Origin: Oscheius tipulae
Lineage: Eukaryota > Nematoda > Chromadorea > Rhabditida > Rhabditidae
Assembly (NCBI GenBank): GCA_037178975.1
Contig: JASJZH010000003.1
Span: forward strand, 496,001 to 560,000
Direction of reading: 5' to 3'
DNA: 64,000 nt
Numbering within the stretch: position 1 is the first letter of the stretch; each line of letters starts with the position of its first letter. The notes beneath the pieces were generated by a model. It saw nothing but the letters and a program-made list of their open reading frames with translations. It ran no database searches and was not told the DNA's origin. Position numbers and translations under genes: made by a program. This document shows positions 11,726 to 23,764 of this stretch, piece by piece.

Positions 11726-12338
11726 TCCTTGGAATTCTCGGCTCCTCCTTTAATTCTTGCCTGTACTGCTGGTTTTAATGATTTAGCCGTTTTTGTAAGA
11801 GGCATCTTCTTCACTACCATTTGGCGTTCCAGTCTTCACTTTATTTTTTCCAGCCTTTGGTTTTTCTTTAACTGAATGGTAGTCAGCAAAGGAGGTAGGG
11901 ACTCAGCCTGAAATCCATTGTTTAAGCAAGAACATCGTAGGACGAATCTTGACGTAGTTGCAGACGTATTCCTTGCAATAATATGTCATTTGGAGGGTGA
12001 AAACATAGACAGTGTCAGGAGGAAACAGACCAAAGAAATCGAGCTTGTCTGGAAAAGTTCGTTAGGAATACTGTTAACCTCGACTGCGAAAGTCTTGTCA
12101 TTTCAATCTTGTACTGACGCTTGTAGTAGGTCGTCCTATTCTGACATACTCTGGCAGCTATTAGAAGAATTATGGGGAATAAGTATCGCTACAAACGTCC
12201 TCTTATGTGCTGTGAATTTTAATTTTTTTGTGTCCTACATTTACCGATACTTTTATACGATATGGCGTAATGTTTTTTTTTTAAGTTTTTGATGCATGAA
12301 AACTTTGCATAAACCAGAAAAAGTCTTGTAATTTTCAG

Positions 12339-12889
12339 CATTTGAGTGCTACCATGAGGACATCGTCGATTATCATCAGGAAAACTGCACGACTTTGATA
12401 GGAGCAGTTGAGTTCATTAGCAATGAACAAAATAGTGATCCAAAACAATACAGTACAGTTCAGTACATGTGTCTTTACTACCGGGAATTCCAGCCCAGTT
12501 ACCGAATTCTCAGACAGAAGGTCATCTATCGTCTCTGGGAGAGTCAAGACAGGTAGAAGGAGCCGAAAAAGTTTAGGAACAGGAGTCCTGAAGAGAGGCA
12601 GCAGGCAAGTAAGAAGGCAGCGTAGAGACAGGGACAGAGGGAGAGAGAGGTGCGACAAATCAAGTTTGGAGGCTTGACCACGACTGAAGAAGAACCGAAC
12701 AACTGAAGAAGATAAGTAATAACAAGAAGCGAAAAACAAATTACTGGCTTGACAATGATCTCTTTCCCAAATTCCAGTCATTTTTCCTCGAGTGTCCCAA
12801 AATGCAGACTATTAGCTGCCATTGGTATCGCGCCTCGGTTAGCGGAAAGTCAAAGAAGGATGGATGTGAAGCCGGTTCTCGCCTCCTAG
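12339..12889 (+). CDS. Unrecognised protein, 3' two exons
   Basis: Two exons join in phase: 12339-12552 after a TTTTCAG acceptor, and 12778-12889 after TTCCAG, ending in TAG. The product reads FECYHEDIVDYHQENC..., passes through YYREFQPSYRILRQKV and ends MDVKPVLAS. The 5' end was not found; the upstream exon must leave one base. The region contains cysteines and a conserved YREFQPSYR shared with a broken inverted copy at 11.5 kb. It matches no family that I know. The two copies are arranged head to head, which suggests an inverted duplication. Confidence 0.45.
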
Positions 12890-14867
12890 TCCCCTTTGAG
12901 GTAGCTGCCAAAGCCACACCCAGAGTTTTTGTCATTTCAAGAAGGAGTGTTCCTCACTTTGTATTCAGTCAAGTGAGACAAGGTTTCCTTGTATGAACGG
13001 TCGTCTCTCTGCCTCTCTGTTTTTCTGTCTCTCTCTCTCTCTTTCTTCCTTCCCTACACACCCCAATTACCCCTCATTTCGTGTCTCTTGACAGTTTTTC
13101 CATGCCCCAAGGGCAATTCCCATGAATCATTCAAAACCCGAGATGTGCGCCGCCTCTAGGCGCATTGTCCTCTCCGTTTTCCTGTGCTAGTTATGTCCTC
13201 TTTTTGTAACCGTTCAAGAGACATCGTCTTAACGGTCATGATTAGCATGTAGGAGCAAGTTTTGGGAGAAAACTGAAGATTGGATGAGGAAGAAGAATTT
13301 GTCGCGGACGTTTGTCACTGGAATCCTCTGTCCCTCTCCAGTAAACACTCTGTTTATTGGTAGAACCGACATCCTCTTCCTCTTTCAAAGAATCCCGCCC
13401 CCGTTCAATTTGCACGCATTTCACTCTTCCCCTCCCTGTAAGTGTGTATCCCGTCTTCTCAATGTCATAGACACTCTCATCGTTTCCGCCCTCCGGGCGA
13501 TCGAGGCGACCTTCCACTCATTTTAGTGGGACACTGAACATACAGAGACATGAATCCACTTCCGTACAATAATTGTCCAGGTTTCGTCACATCGTGATGG
13601 AGAGACCGCCGTGGACTTTGAAGTTTTTGAAGAGAGACAGAGATAGCGAGACAGGCAGACAGAAAAAGACGCAGAGTCACAGAGACAGAGAGATTCATGA
13701 CCAATCTCTCCGGCTGATCCCACTGACTTTCCCTCTCTCTCAATAGAAAGTAACCTGTTGATCGATTCAGTTCGCCGGAGGGGCTAACTGAACAGCTAGT
13801 TCGGATCCGAACGCCGTCAGAAATAGTCCGACTTTAACGACAAGAGTCACACTACGAGAGCGGCTATTATACTGTCATTCCAGCTAGCGCCTTTAAGCCT
13901 AATCGCTATTTCAGTTCTCATTCCGTAGTCTGTCTCTTTCTCTCATATCTACAGCCTCTTAGGCGATAATTACAGTCACACCTGCCATCTCCCGGTATTT
14001 GAATGACAAAAGACTGTCCGCCTGTGAGGTCAACAGCCGGTCATCCATGTCCACATGCCAAAGCACCCCTAATTCTTTCCATACCGTCTCATTACCTGAA
14101 AGTCTCTTTCCCGAATCTACTGGTCAAGATAGTCCTTCGGCGCCGGCACCTAGCCTGCTAACAAAGGACTTTCTTGACCTTGCACGCGAAATTACCCAGC
14201 GCCCTATGAATTGAGTACGAGAAAATGTGCCGAAAATTGACTGTCCCATCGCTATTGTGGTCTCGGCACTAAAGAAGAAGATCAAATGGAGCGTGCGGCT
14301 GTTTGAGAGTACGTGTCAGTATTGTTTTCAACTGGCTACTGCCTCGAGTGATAGCCTTCTTGGCGACACGAGATTAGCCTAATGGTCATTGGCGGCAAAA
14401 CATTAGCAAAGAGAGAATGAGATGTTCCCAGTTGGATTCCTTTTCTTGTTCTCTAGGCAGGGCTGTCTGATTGTCTCTCTGTCTCTCCGTTTCTCTATCT
14501 CACTGGCTCTCTGTATAGTTACCTTGTGTCCTACCTCCTTCACCCCAGGGTCGGGAACTAGTCAATTGCCGTCTCTCCTCTTTCCCTGTCTCTCCCGAAG
14601 AATCAATGTCTCTCCCTCGATCCTATCCTACAAATTTTCTTTCTTAAACCTTGAAAGTTATGCCCTTAATTATCGAGCCGAATCACAGTGTTTGTGCAGT
14701 TATTCCGGCTGGCCGACAGTTGACCTTTGAGGAACGGTCAGGGACGGGGGACCTCCTCCTCTGAGACCGTTCTCGAGATCCTCCTATTGTCTCAATTAGC
14801 CTGAATATTCATTTCAGTGACTGTAGTCCATGTTCCTACCAATTCAAGCCATCAAACCTGGCGTCAT

Positions 14868-14941
14868 TGCGCAACTGCACACCTCATTCGGTCACTATGA
14901 TTGTCCCCTGATCGTGAACGACTGTTCCTGACGGTTTCATG
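14868..14941. repeat. Direct repeat, left copy
   Basis: Contains GCACACCTCATTCGGTCAC and TGTTCCTGACGGTTT. It is nearly identical to 15318-15391, 450 nt downstream in the same orientation, with about six substitutions and a one-base indel. Confidence 0.7.
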
Positions 14942-15317
14942 TTCCGTACTGTCTATCATTTTGAGGCTCTGACTGTTCAGTTTGAACGAGAAACGGGAAC
15001 TGTCTCTCTAGAGAAGATGATGGGGAGAAAGATGTTTTCTCCCCCCAGGCAACAACTAGCCAGCCAGCCTGTGGACAAAAAAGAGAAGCGCTGATCCTCT
15101 TGATGACTCTTAATCCAAGGGAACACCTGTTCTCTTTGGGAAAGCTTTGGGATATTTTTGACTGGAGTGTTTGGACTATACTCACTTTTATTTTTAGATT
15201 TCTCATCCTTATACTATTACTTGGACCCCATTATATCGGGTCATACTCTGTTCAGGAGCTACTCCCTTCAGATTTGGTTAGTTAATCAGGCTCCGGTCTC
15301 ATTGACTGTCTCTCACT

Positions 15318-15391
15318 CACGCAATTGCACACCTCATTCGGTCACTATGATTGTCACCCTGATGGTGAGCAGCTGTTCCTGACGGTTTTAC
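15318..15391. repeat. Direct repeat, right copy
   Basis: Partner of 14868-14941, with the same CACACCTCATTCGGTCAC word. No gene is associated with either copy. Confidence 0.7.
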
Positions 15392-16447
15392 GTCCTACCT
15401 CTTTTTTTTTTAGGTTCATGACCTCGGATGACATCTTCAGATGTCTATCCATTGTTGATGACCACTTCTAAACTCTTTGAGAAAATAGGGCCAACAGTTT
15501 TTAAATATCTGAACAAGTCTTTTCTGGTAAGCTATACATTCGAGGCATGTCTACCGTCTCTAGGATACTGAAAATCCAATGATAATTTGTCCTGTATCCC
15601 TGTGACAGGACTCCTTCTCTAGGGGCCAGTCTCGGTACCCTTACCCACAATCTGGTTTTCTTTTTCTTTTTTCTTGTTTCAAAAACTGATCACAAAGGTT
15701 GATTGTCTCCTGCCTAATTGGCAGTTTATTCCGGCACTGACAGCTGTCAGTTTCTTCGGGTTTTTAAACAAACTCGACCTCTTTCTGTCTCATTTCGGTG
15801 AGTATGCAATGTCTGTCTCTCAATTTCTATCTTCCTTTGTCTCTTTTACTCTTGGCTTTGAAAAGCAACAAAATCTATCCGCAATCCGAAGTCCCGACCC
15901 CCATTTCCTGGATTCCAGTCCTCAGATCCACATTCTTTCGCCCATAAATTGCAATGGTTGTTATTGGCAGCTCCTGTAGATGGCGCGGCTTTGATAAGCG
16001 GCTCTCGGGATCCAACTGACCCTCTTTGATCCCATCTCCCAGCCGTTTCCCGTTCCCGTGTTCCTTCCCTCCAGGATTTTCTTTCCAGCCTATCTCGACC
16101 CACGATATCCCCACTTTTTGCCTAATTAATGGCCAGTCTGTAGAAATTTTTTGGCTTTGAAAACTTGGAAAGCTTACTCTCTCTGTCTCTTTATTCCCTG
16201 TCTCAGTGTTTCTCTGTCTCTCTGTCTCTGTGTCCATTTCTGATTTTCTCCCAGACCTCTTGACCCATCCCCATTCTTTTTCTAGTCTTTGCCACCGCGG
16301 CTGCTTTTGCCTCTCACAGGTGACAGTGACAGGATAATGATGGTCTCTGACTGCCGGTTTCCGAGGATGGTTTCCTGTGTGAAAGACATATTGTCCCCCT
16401 CATTCACTATCCGAAACAACTGCAACAATGATCATTTATTATACCCT

Positions 16448-16781
16448 TCAAATGTTGTTCTTCTCGAGCTCGGTGATGTAGCGAATGATGACGTCTTTGC
16501 ACGTCTCCTCGAGAAGCTTCTCCGTCTCGTCGTGGATCTCGAATAGGTCGACGAATAGTTTCTTAATCTCTTCTTCCGGCTTCGAGTCGGGGTTCTTCCG
16601 CCAATGGACTTGTCGTGCTCCAGAAGTTTCTCACTTTCCTTCATGACGTCTTCTGAAAATGCATCCTATAGCTACTCCGTCCATGTCTCTGCCTCTGTCT
16701 TTCTGTCCACTGTCACACACCTTCAAACTCCTTAGCCATTTCCTTCATGTGCTCCAGGGCTATGTGAGTCAACTTGTTCAT
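16448..16781 (-). pseudogene. Small helical protein gene with a frameshift
   Basis: Two minus-strand exons are visible: about 16721-16781 (reading MNKLTHIALEHMKEMAKEFE; the frame is open a little further upstream to about 16830) and 16448-16652 after a TTTTCAG acceptor. The junction keeps phase and gives EDVMKESEKLLEHDK. The frame then shifts by one near 16590, after which DLFEIHDETEKLLEETC and IIRYITELEKNNI follow to a TGA. Both halves are clearly coding-like, rich in Glu/Lys and helical, with the EKLLE word in each half. The frameshift means a pseudogene or a one-base sequence error. The family is not recognised. Confidence 0.4.
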
Positions 16782-17371
16782 CTGGTAGTTTGGAGAGCAA
16801 GTAGTCTTGTGTCGTTTGGGCAACTTTAGCTTGTCACATCTTGTCAAAGCGAAGATTTTGTACCAAAATTCCTGTAAATCTGTGCACAGAACTCAATAAT
16901 CTACTCCCTCTCTCTACTACTCCAGTTGAGGTCATTTTTTGTCAAGCGCTCAATTGGCAGCCTACCTTCCCCCTCCTTCGCAGGCCGCTTACTTCCAAGG
17001 TTAAGCAAACTATCTGTGTGTCCCCTTGTAATAAGGGTTCACAAGTCTAATCCGGCTGGTTGAGAGTGAGGGACAGAGAGAGAGAGAGAGAGACCTGAAA
17101 CACAATAGTGGTTGTATTTGGCAGCGACCTGACCCTTGCATACCCTCAGCAGGGGGGATGGGCCTCGAGGCAGCCGGCTGGTCAGATAGAGTAAGTAGCG
17201 CATGTCACACCCATTGAATCTTGTACTCTTACTCTCTCTCTCCCTCTGTCTCTCTGTCTCTCTGCCTCTCTGTCGCTTTGTCTCTCTGTCTATCTATCTT
17301 TCTCTCTTCTTCCCACCCACTCTTACTCTCCTTTCCATCTTTTTCGACCCATACCGTCAGTTGTCTTCCAG

Positions 17372-20300
17372 ATGTGGCACTGGCTACTGCTGGCAGTCCT
17401 GCCAGCAGGTCTACTCTCAATGAGGGTAGATCCTGAAAGAATAGCAGCCCGTCTCAGGATAGAAGGCGAGGACCCCATCAACGCCAAAATCCGTGGCAGA
17501 AGACAGTCTCCACTGACCAAGGAGATCAACATTCAGGTACTGACAGATTGTCATAATTGCCGATAATTTACGGCTGGGACAAATCGGGGAGACTGATTGC
17601 ACACGGGGGTTAGCCAGAGACAAGGTCGTGAAGCTCTGAGGTCTCAATGAGGACAATTATTGATTCAGGGAGATGATTTTGTAGAGTAACAGTGGCAGTG
17701 ACAATGACAGTAACAGCCAGCTGTCTTTTACTTCTAATCGATCCCTGTAACAGGATATGTCTACCAAATTGTCGCGTTAGCACCACGCCGAAACAATGGA
17801 GGTCGCCGAGGGCTCTTGACAAGTCTTTGCAAACATGGTGCGAACACGGGGTTGGATCCCATTCGACCCCGGATAGACGACACGATGAACGGCTGAGATA
17901 AGCCGAATCGGAAACGATCCGACACGCTTATGGGATATAGGGACAATGAGAGAGACAGTACAGAGAGGCAAAAAGGCAGGCATAAAAACAGATAGATAGG
18001 GGCAGAGAGAGGAAGATAGATTGAGCGAGAAAGAGAAAAAGAGACAAGTGACAGAAATACAGAGAGACAGAGAGAAACAGTAAGAAAAATTGACAAAGAG
18101 ACAGAAAAATAGAGAGACGAAGAGAAAGAGAGACAGAAATACAGTACATTCTTTCAGGTGACCGCCCCTCTCTTTAGTTCCCGTCTCTTCGAGTACGGTA
18201 AAGAAGCCGGTGACCAAGAGCTTCCAACTGCTCTGGATGTTGGGAAGAAGGTCGACCTCTCCCAGCCCATCAAATTCTTCGGACAGTACTTCTCCACCGT
18301 CTACATTCTCTCAAACGGAGGAATCGCCTTCGACCAGAACTCCCGGTCCTACAAGCCAGGAATCATGGGATCCAGTGAGTCAACTTCCAAAAATGACTAA
18401 AGACTTCCTTCAGACACCAGGATGATCGCTCCCTACTGGAACCGAAATGACCTAAGGATAGGCGGACATGTCTGGTACAGGACGGTCAAGAGTAAGTCGA
18501 CATCCTGGTCAATCCTATGTCTGTTTCAGAGGGGCGCGTACTTGAAAGAGGAGCCAGTGAGATCAACTACCAGTACGGTAATCGGGTCAAGGTACAGATG
18601 GCCCTGTTGGTTACCTGGGAACAGATGCAACCTTTGCTGCCGGAGAAGAGCACTCCTCTTCCAGAAAATGTGAGTGTACAGGATAAGGAAGCGGACGGAC
18701 AGGATAAATTAATAGGATCACGTGAGAGTATTAGACGATGGTTGAGAAGAGCAGACCGGTTGACCGTAATAGAACAAGACAGACTGACATGATAAAAAAA
18801 ATTAGGCAGCCTGATAGAAGTACTGTTTGGACGCAGAGGGAGGTAGACTAGTGGACAAGGTTAAAAATGGGACGGATGACAGAATACCTCATTGGACAAG
18901 TCGACAGAATGAGAAGAAGATGTTCAAGCCAAGTGGACCGGTAGACTGGTTAGGTTGGCTGGGTAGCTCAAAGGACAGGTTGATAGGTAACGACAGGGGG
19001 ACAGGTTGACAGACTGAGAACATTATGACTGGATGACATGATAGTTTGATCTACTGGTAGAGAGAGTTAAGTCAGGTTGACAGAAAAAGTAAAGTGGACA
19101 GGTCAAACAGACAAGAAGTGGGCAGGTGGACAGGGTAACTCAATAAACAGGGTGATAGGAAACGGTAGTGGATAGACTGACTGGCTAAGGACGTGGGCAG
19201 GTTCACAACTTAAAAGAATGGACAGGTTGGCAAGGTAAATCAATGAACAAGTTGACAGGACGACGGAAAGATACACAGGCCTATATTTATCTAAATTCCA
19301 GAACACCAACACCTTCCAAGCAGCCATTTTCGTGACCGACAACGGCACCTACGCCAATTACATCTTTAGCAGTGTCGGTTGGACCCAGGGTGCCGAGTCC
19401 GGCTTCAACAAGGGTGATGAGAAAGAGTCCTACGGTCTTCCGACCTCAGGAACAGGAAACATCATGTTCCTAGAGGACCAAGGCAACACAGGTATCCCTG
19501 GAGAGTGGATGTTCGAAATTGGGGGACCGAAAGTGGTCAGGTGTAAAGTCGGATGGAAGGGAGACACTTGTGATCAGCGTAAGACTATTGGATATCAAAA
19601 GTATGATAAGCTTTTAGAATGTGCAAAGGAGGAATGGGGAGCCGACTGTCAGGGCTGCTGTCACTGTGCCAATGGAGGAAAATGTGATGCCATGACAGGA
19701 GAGTGTGTAGGAAATGGGGCAAAGTGTGCTGATTGCTGGACTGGACCCTTCTGTCAGACAAGTGAGTGACTTTCACTGTCACTGTCACTCCCCTGTTTTC
19801 AGAGAAAGATAACTGTCGGAACAAATCTCCCGCCACCTGTGCAGCTAACGCCATCTCTTTCACCGACTACGACCGTTGTGGAGAAGGAATCCAGCGTTGC
19901 CAATGCCTATCCGGCTTCCAAGGTGATGGAACGAAGTCCTGTCAAGATATCGACGAATGTCGCCAATCTGGAGTCTGTCACAAGGAGGCTGTCTGCCGAA
20001 ACACACCTGGAAGGTTCTTCTGTCAGTGCAGACCAGGATTCCAGGGAGATGGAGTGAAAGAGTGTTCTCCTGCCTTTTTGTATCCTAACGAGGGACACCA
20101 TCCGTTGCCGAAGAGTAAGAACTCGAAGGTCACCTGGCAGCTGAAAAACCCGTTGAAGATTATGGGCAAGACTACGGATAAACTGACAGTAAGTACAGAG
20201 AGACAAAGAGACAGAGAGGCTGAGAGACGGAGAGACTGAGAGACTAAGAAACAAAGAGAGTTTCAGATCTCAACCAGCGGCCTCATAACTCTCGAAGACA

Positions 20301-22881
20301 TCGTAGACGGGTCTGTCAAGCAATTGGATGAGATCCATGCCTCCGGAATCGCTCCCTTCTTCGCCCCTATCGACATCTCCCAAAAGGGAACTGTAACAGT
20401 TGCAGAAACTCAAGGTACTGTCTCTGTCACCGCCTTTCACCCTTTTCCAGATCCCGAAGCCATGATTCGAGCTGAGCGCTCAGTAGTTGAGAACTTTGGC
20501 GGTACCTTCAGTCCCAGAAGTCTTGTAACTGTGACCTATACCAACGTTTCGGATGCCGGGTCGAGCAGAGGCAATACCTTCCAGACGGTCTTCATCGGTG
20601 GTCTGAGAGACAAGGAACCGGTCACCTATGTTCAGCTACTGTACAAGGACATGCCCTGGTCGGACATGGCTGAGGTACTCTCGCCTCCTACTCATACTCT
20701 CTCTTTTTTCAGGCCGGAATCATGACCAACAATCTGGAAACTTCCCTAATTTTGCCCGGTTCTGGTCAGAGTCTCTCTAATCTCCCTTCCCTGTCTAATA
20801 TCAAGCAGCCTGGAGTTTGGATCTACAGAATCGACGGTCCTGCGATACCAGCTTGCCCCAAGGAACACCAACTACCGCCTTATTGTGACCAGACCAGAGT
20901 CGACTTCAGTAAGTAGCTCACTGTCTCTGTTTCCCCGTCTCTGCGTCTCTCTGTCTATCTGTCTCTCTGTACTCTCACCTCAACTCTCTTCAGAGTCCAA
21001 AGAGGTCGAAGCCAATCTGAACAAGAAGTCTGAGAATCTGGCAATCAAGAGTCAGGGTCCAATCGAGGTTGGTGGACCAAGACAGATCATCCCGAGCTTT
21101 GACAACGGAGTCAAGAGTCACAGTCAGGTAGTCGAGCGTGTCGTCTGGGTATAGTAGTCAAGTTTTAGCCGAAAGTCCAGACAACAGCTCGTCCCAGACC
21201 AAATTTCGGTCCCAGTACCTCCCACAAACCTTTGGTCTCCCTCGGCCCCGATGATTTCAATGTTGATCCGGATGTCTTCGAGGCTGTCACCTTCCCAGCC
21301 TTCCAGACTGTCCAGCCAGTGTTGGCTACCCAGTCGGTCAAGAAACTTCCGGACTTTACGGTTTCCCAGTCCTCCTCGACTGTGGCTACAGTCACTACTC
21401 CGGTTAAGAGCACGACCCGGATTCCGGAAACCGAGCCAATTTTCCCGACTTTTGCTCTGGACAATGAGGAATCTGTGGCTACAGTCAGACCCCTACTGGA
21501 GAGTCGCGTAGAGTCATCGGAATCAACAGAGATTCCTGTAGTTCTGGGTTCGGAGAGCGATGAAACAGAGGAGGGTAGCAAGTTGACTGGTTCGGTGGAA
21601 GAGGTCACTGCTCCGAGCCCGACTACTGAAGCTTCCAGGGCACCGATCTTCATTTTTTCCAGCTCGACCAAGGCAGTGAGTTAAAGGCTTGACGAGAGGA
21701 AAGGGGTAGAGGGCTTCCGAACTTAACACAAAGGGCAGAGGTCTGGAAAATGTGAGCAAGAGTATAGGTCAAGAGTAACCTAGACAGATAGATTTTTGAA
21801 AACGGTAAAGAGTCGAGTAAGTGGGAGTCGAAGATAGACAGGTCTGAACTGAACAACAGGGTGAGAGTAACAGTAGATAGTATGACTGTAGAACTAGAGA
21901 GTAATAAAAAGGAAAACTCAGAACAGAACTGACTGACTGTGAAAGGCACAGTAGAGAACAAGAGATGGGATAGATAGTTTGAAGATAGAGAGTCGAGAGT
22001 GTGTCACAATGCAGTACAGGCATACTCACTGAGCTCAACAGTTTTGTAGCCTATCTTTTCTATTCCAGACCACCACCACGACCCGAAAAGCCTCTTCAGT
22101 CCCTGCCAAGCGCCCTCTAAACATTGTGACAGCCAGAGCCACGACAGAGGTCAACAACTACGAGGACCACAATCCTGGCCTAGCTGTCATCGTTCCCAGT
22201 GTCATCGTCCTGATTTGGATCGCTCTCATTGCTCTGATCTTCCTTGTCGTCTGTTGCAAGAGACGCAGCAGTGCTTCGAGGGCCCACAACATTTATGGAG
22301 CTACCTATGGAGTGAGACCAGTGGGGTACCAGTTCAAAAGGGGCTCAAAGCATCTGGAAGGGTCTTATGAGGATCATTTGGAGAAGGCGGCCAGGCTCAG
22401 CACGGAGATGGGAGCATATAGTCAGGTAAGAGTTTTAGAGATGTTAGAGAGGCTAACCAACAGAGGATGTAACCCTAACCCTTTCCAGCCGAGTCGTTTG
22501 TCACTCTATGGTTCCTACTGGAACCTTAACAATTCATCATCGTCGCCTGGAAGCGGTCCTTCTACTCGTCAAAGTCCGCCCTTTAACCCAACGGTAACCA
22601 ACCAGTTTAAACCTCTGTCTCTCTGTCTTTCCATACTTACGTCTCTGTGTCTTTCTGTCTCTCTCGCTTAGTCTCTCTGTATATCTGTGCTTCTGTATCT
22701 CTGTCTCTCTGTCCCTTAGTCTCTCTGTTTTTCCATACCGACGTCTTTCTGTCTCTCTCCCCCTTAGTCTCTGTGTCTCTCTGTTCCTCTATCTATCTCT
22801 CTATATTTCTTCTAATTCTGGTACTAATGATATAGCTAATTTCTCGTTTTTCAGAGGTACACATACACCGGTCGCTACTGA
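17372..22881 (+). CDS. dex-1: DEX-1-like transmembrane protein with two nidogen domains and EGF repeats
   Basis: Fourteen exons: 17372-17536, 18158-18374, 18414-18491, 18530-18669, 19302-19761, 19803-20188, 20267-20414, 20451-20674, 20713-20908, 20994-21127, 21169-21675, 22069-22425, 22489-22593 and 22855-22881. All are in phase and give about 1047 aa. A signal peptide (MWHWLLLAVLPAGLLS) leads to a first NIDO domain (FSTVYILSNGGIAFDQ to IMFLEDQGNTGIPGEWMFEI). Cysteine-rich EGF-type repeats follow, including a calcium-binding-type DIDECRQSGVCHKEAVC. A second NIDO domain spans exons 7-9 (SGIAPFFAPIDIS to PGVWIYRIDG). Then come a Ser/Thr-rich stalk (exon 11), one membrane span (VIVPSVIVLIWIALIALIFL) and a cytoplasmic tail with a CCKRR stop-transfer. 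In C. elegans, DEX-1 is the matrix protein with this layout, acting in dendrite anchoring and epithelial shaping. The orthology is inferred from architecture. Introns are filled with degenerate CTCTGT or ACAGAG repeats. Confidence 0.85.
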
Positions 22882-23115
22882 TTCATTACTATTCCATTCA
22901 ACCTGTTTCGTTTCTCTGTTCTGAGCTTTCAACCCCCTCCTCCTTTTCCACTCAATCTGCCTCCCTCGTGCTGCGCATTCCGTGACGATGCTCATTATGT
23001 GTGTTTCTCCATCCAGTTCCACTACATTATTACCACATGTTACCGAGAAAAGACGGGAAATCTCATGTATTTTTATAATCGTGTTTGAGAAGATGCTAAT
23101 AAAAGATATTGATCT

Positions 23116-23447
23116 TTACTGGGGAGTATTAGGAAGGAGTGGGAGCTTGAAGCTGGCGGGAAGGAACTTGGAGATTTGGTCAGACGGGGCTGAAAAGTTT
23201 TCGTGTTCTAAGATACAGAAACAGAGAGAAACAGCGAAGATGGGAACAAGGTTCGCCGTTTCGATTTGAATGGCCTAGTGGTTACCGCGTGTGACCAAGG
23301 AGAGAGACAGAGAAACAGAGACTCTGAGAACTCACGAGCAAGTCTCTGAATCTGCTGCATAAAATTGGTGTCCATGGATTCAATCGGCATGGTGAAACAT
23401 CCTGAGAGCAGTAGAAAGAATAAGGGCAGAATGGTGAGAAGGTTCAT
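23116..23447 (-). CDS. Small secreted peptide, 67 aa
   Basis: Two minus-strand exons, 23336-23447 and 23116-23207, join in phase (112 + 92 nt = 68 codons). The product starts with a strong signal peptide (MNLLTILPLFFLLLSGCFTM) and continues PIESMDTNFMQQIQRLAQ, ending LPASFKLPLLPNTPQ. There is no cysteine in the mature part. No dibasic processing site stands out, so a neuropeptide precursor is unproven; a secreted effector or antimicrobial role is equally open. The intron holds a tRNA-like box A word (TGGCCTAGTGGTTACCGCG, about 23269-23288), suggesting a SINE scrap. It is convergent with the dex-1-like gene. Confidence 0.55.
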
Positions 23448-23764
23448 GACACGCCGGACGATTGTCTCTCTCGCGTGTTAGCCAGGTGACACAGTTACAC
23501 TAAGATGACCGAAGATCACAGGGAAGTGACTATACTATACGGGTACGTTCCCCGAAACAAGAATTCTGTCTCTCTGTCTCTCTTTCTGTCATACTAGCTC
23601 TCTCCCAGGTGTTCATTAGATTTCAATTGTTTTGAACTTTGGCGCCTGATTGTCATGGTTCTGTCTTATTCTAAGCAATTAAGGTAACCACATGTTAGAA
23701 CAAGTTGGCTTCCAGTACATCTATTTGATCCAGTTGACTCTCTGTCTCCCCGTCTCTCTATCCT

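Larger units (their letters stand above)
12890..16447. other. Long intergenic stretch, no supportable gene
   Basis: About 3.5 kb without a protein-like frame or RNA gene. It holds scattered CTCTGT-rich low-complexity runs (for example 13005-13045) and a 70-nt direct repeat (14868-14941 and 15318-15391). Open frames here are short and of biased composition. Confidence 0.5.

Noticed and set aside
17229-18217. Minus-strand frames rich in Leu/Ser or Arg/Glu repeats near dex-1 introns
   Set aside because: They are translations of CTCTGT/ACAGAG low-complexity intron sequence, not proteins.
23262-23300. Candidate tRNA gene (box A-like TGGCCTAGTGGTTACCGCG)
   Set aside because: No anticodon arm, T arm or acceptor pairing follows. 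At most a SINE scrap within an intron of the secreted-peptide gene.
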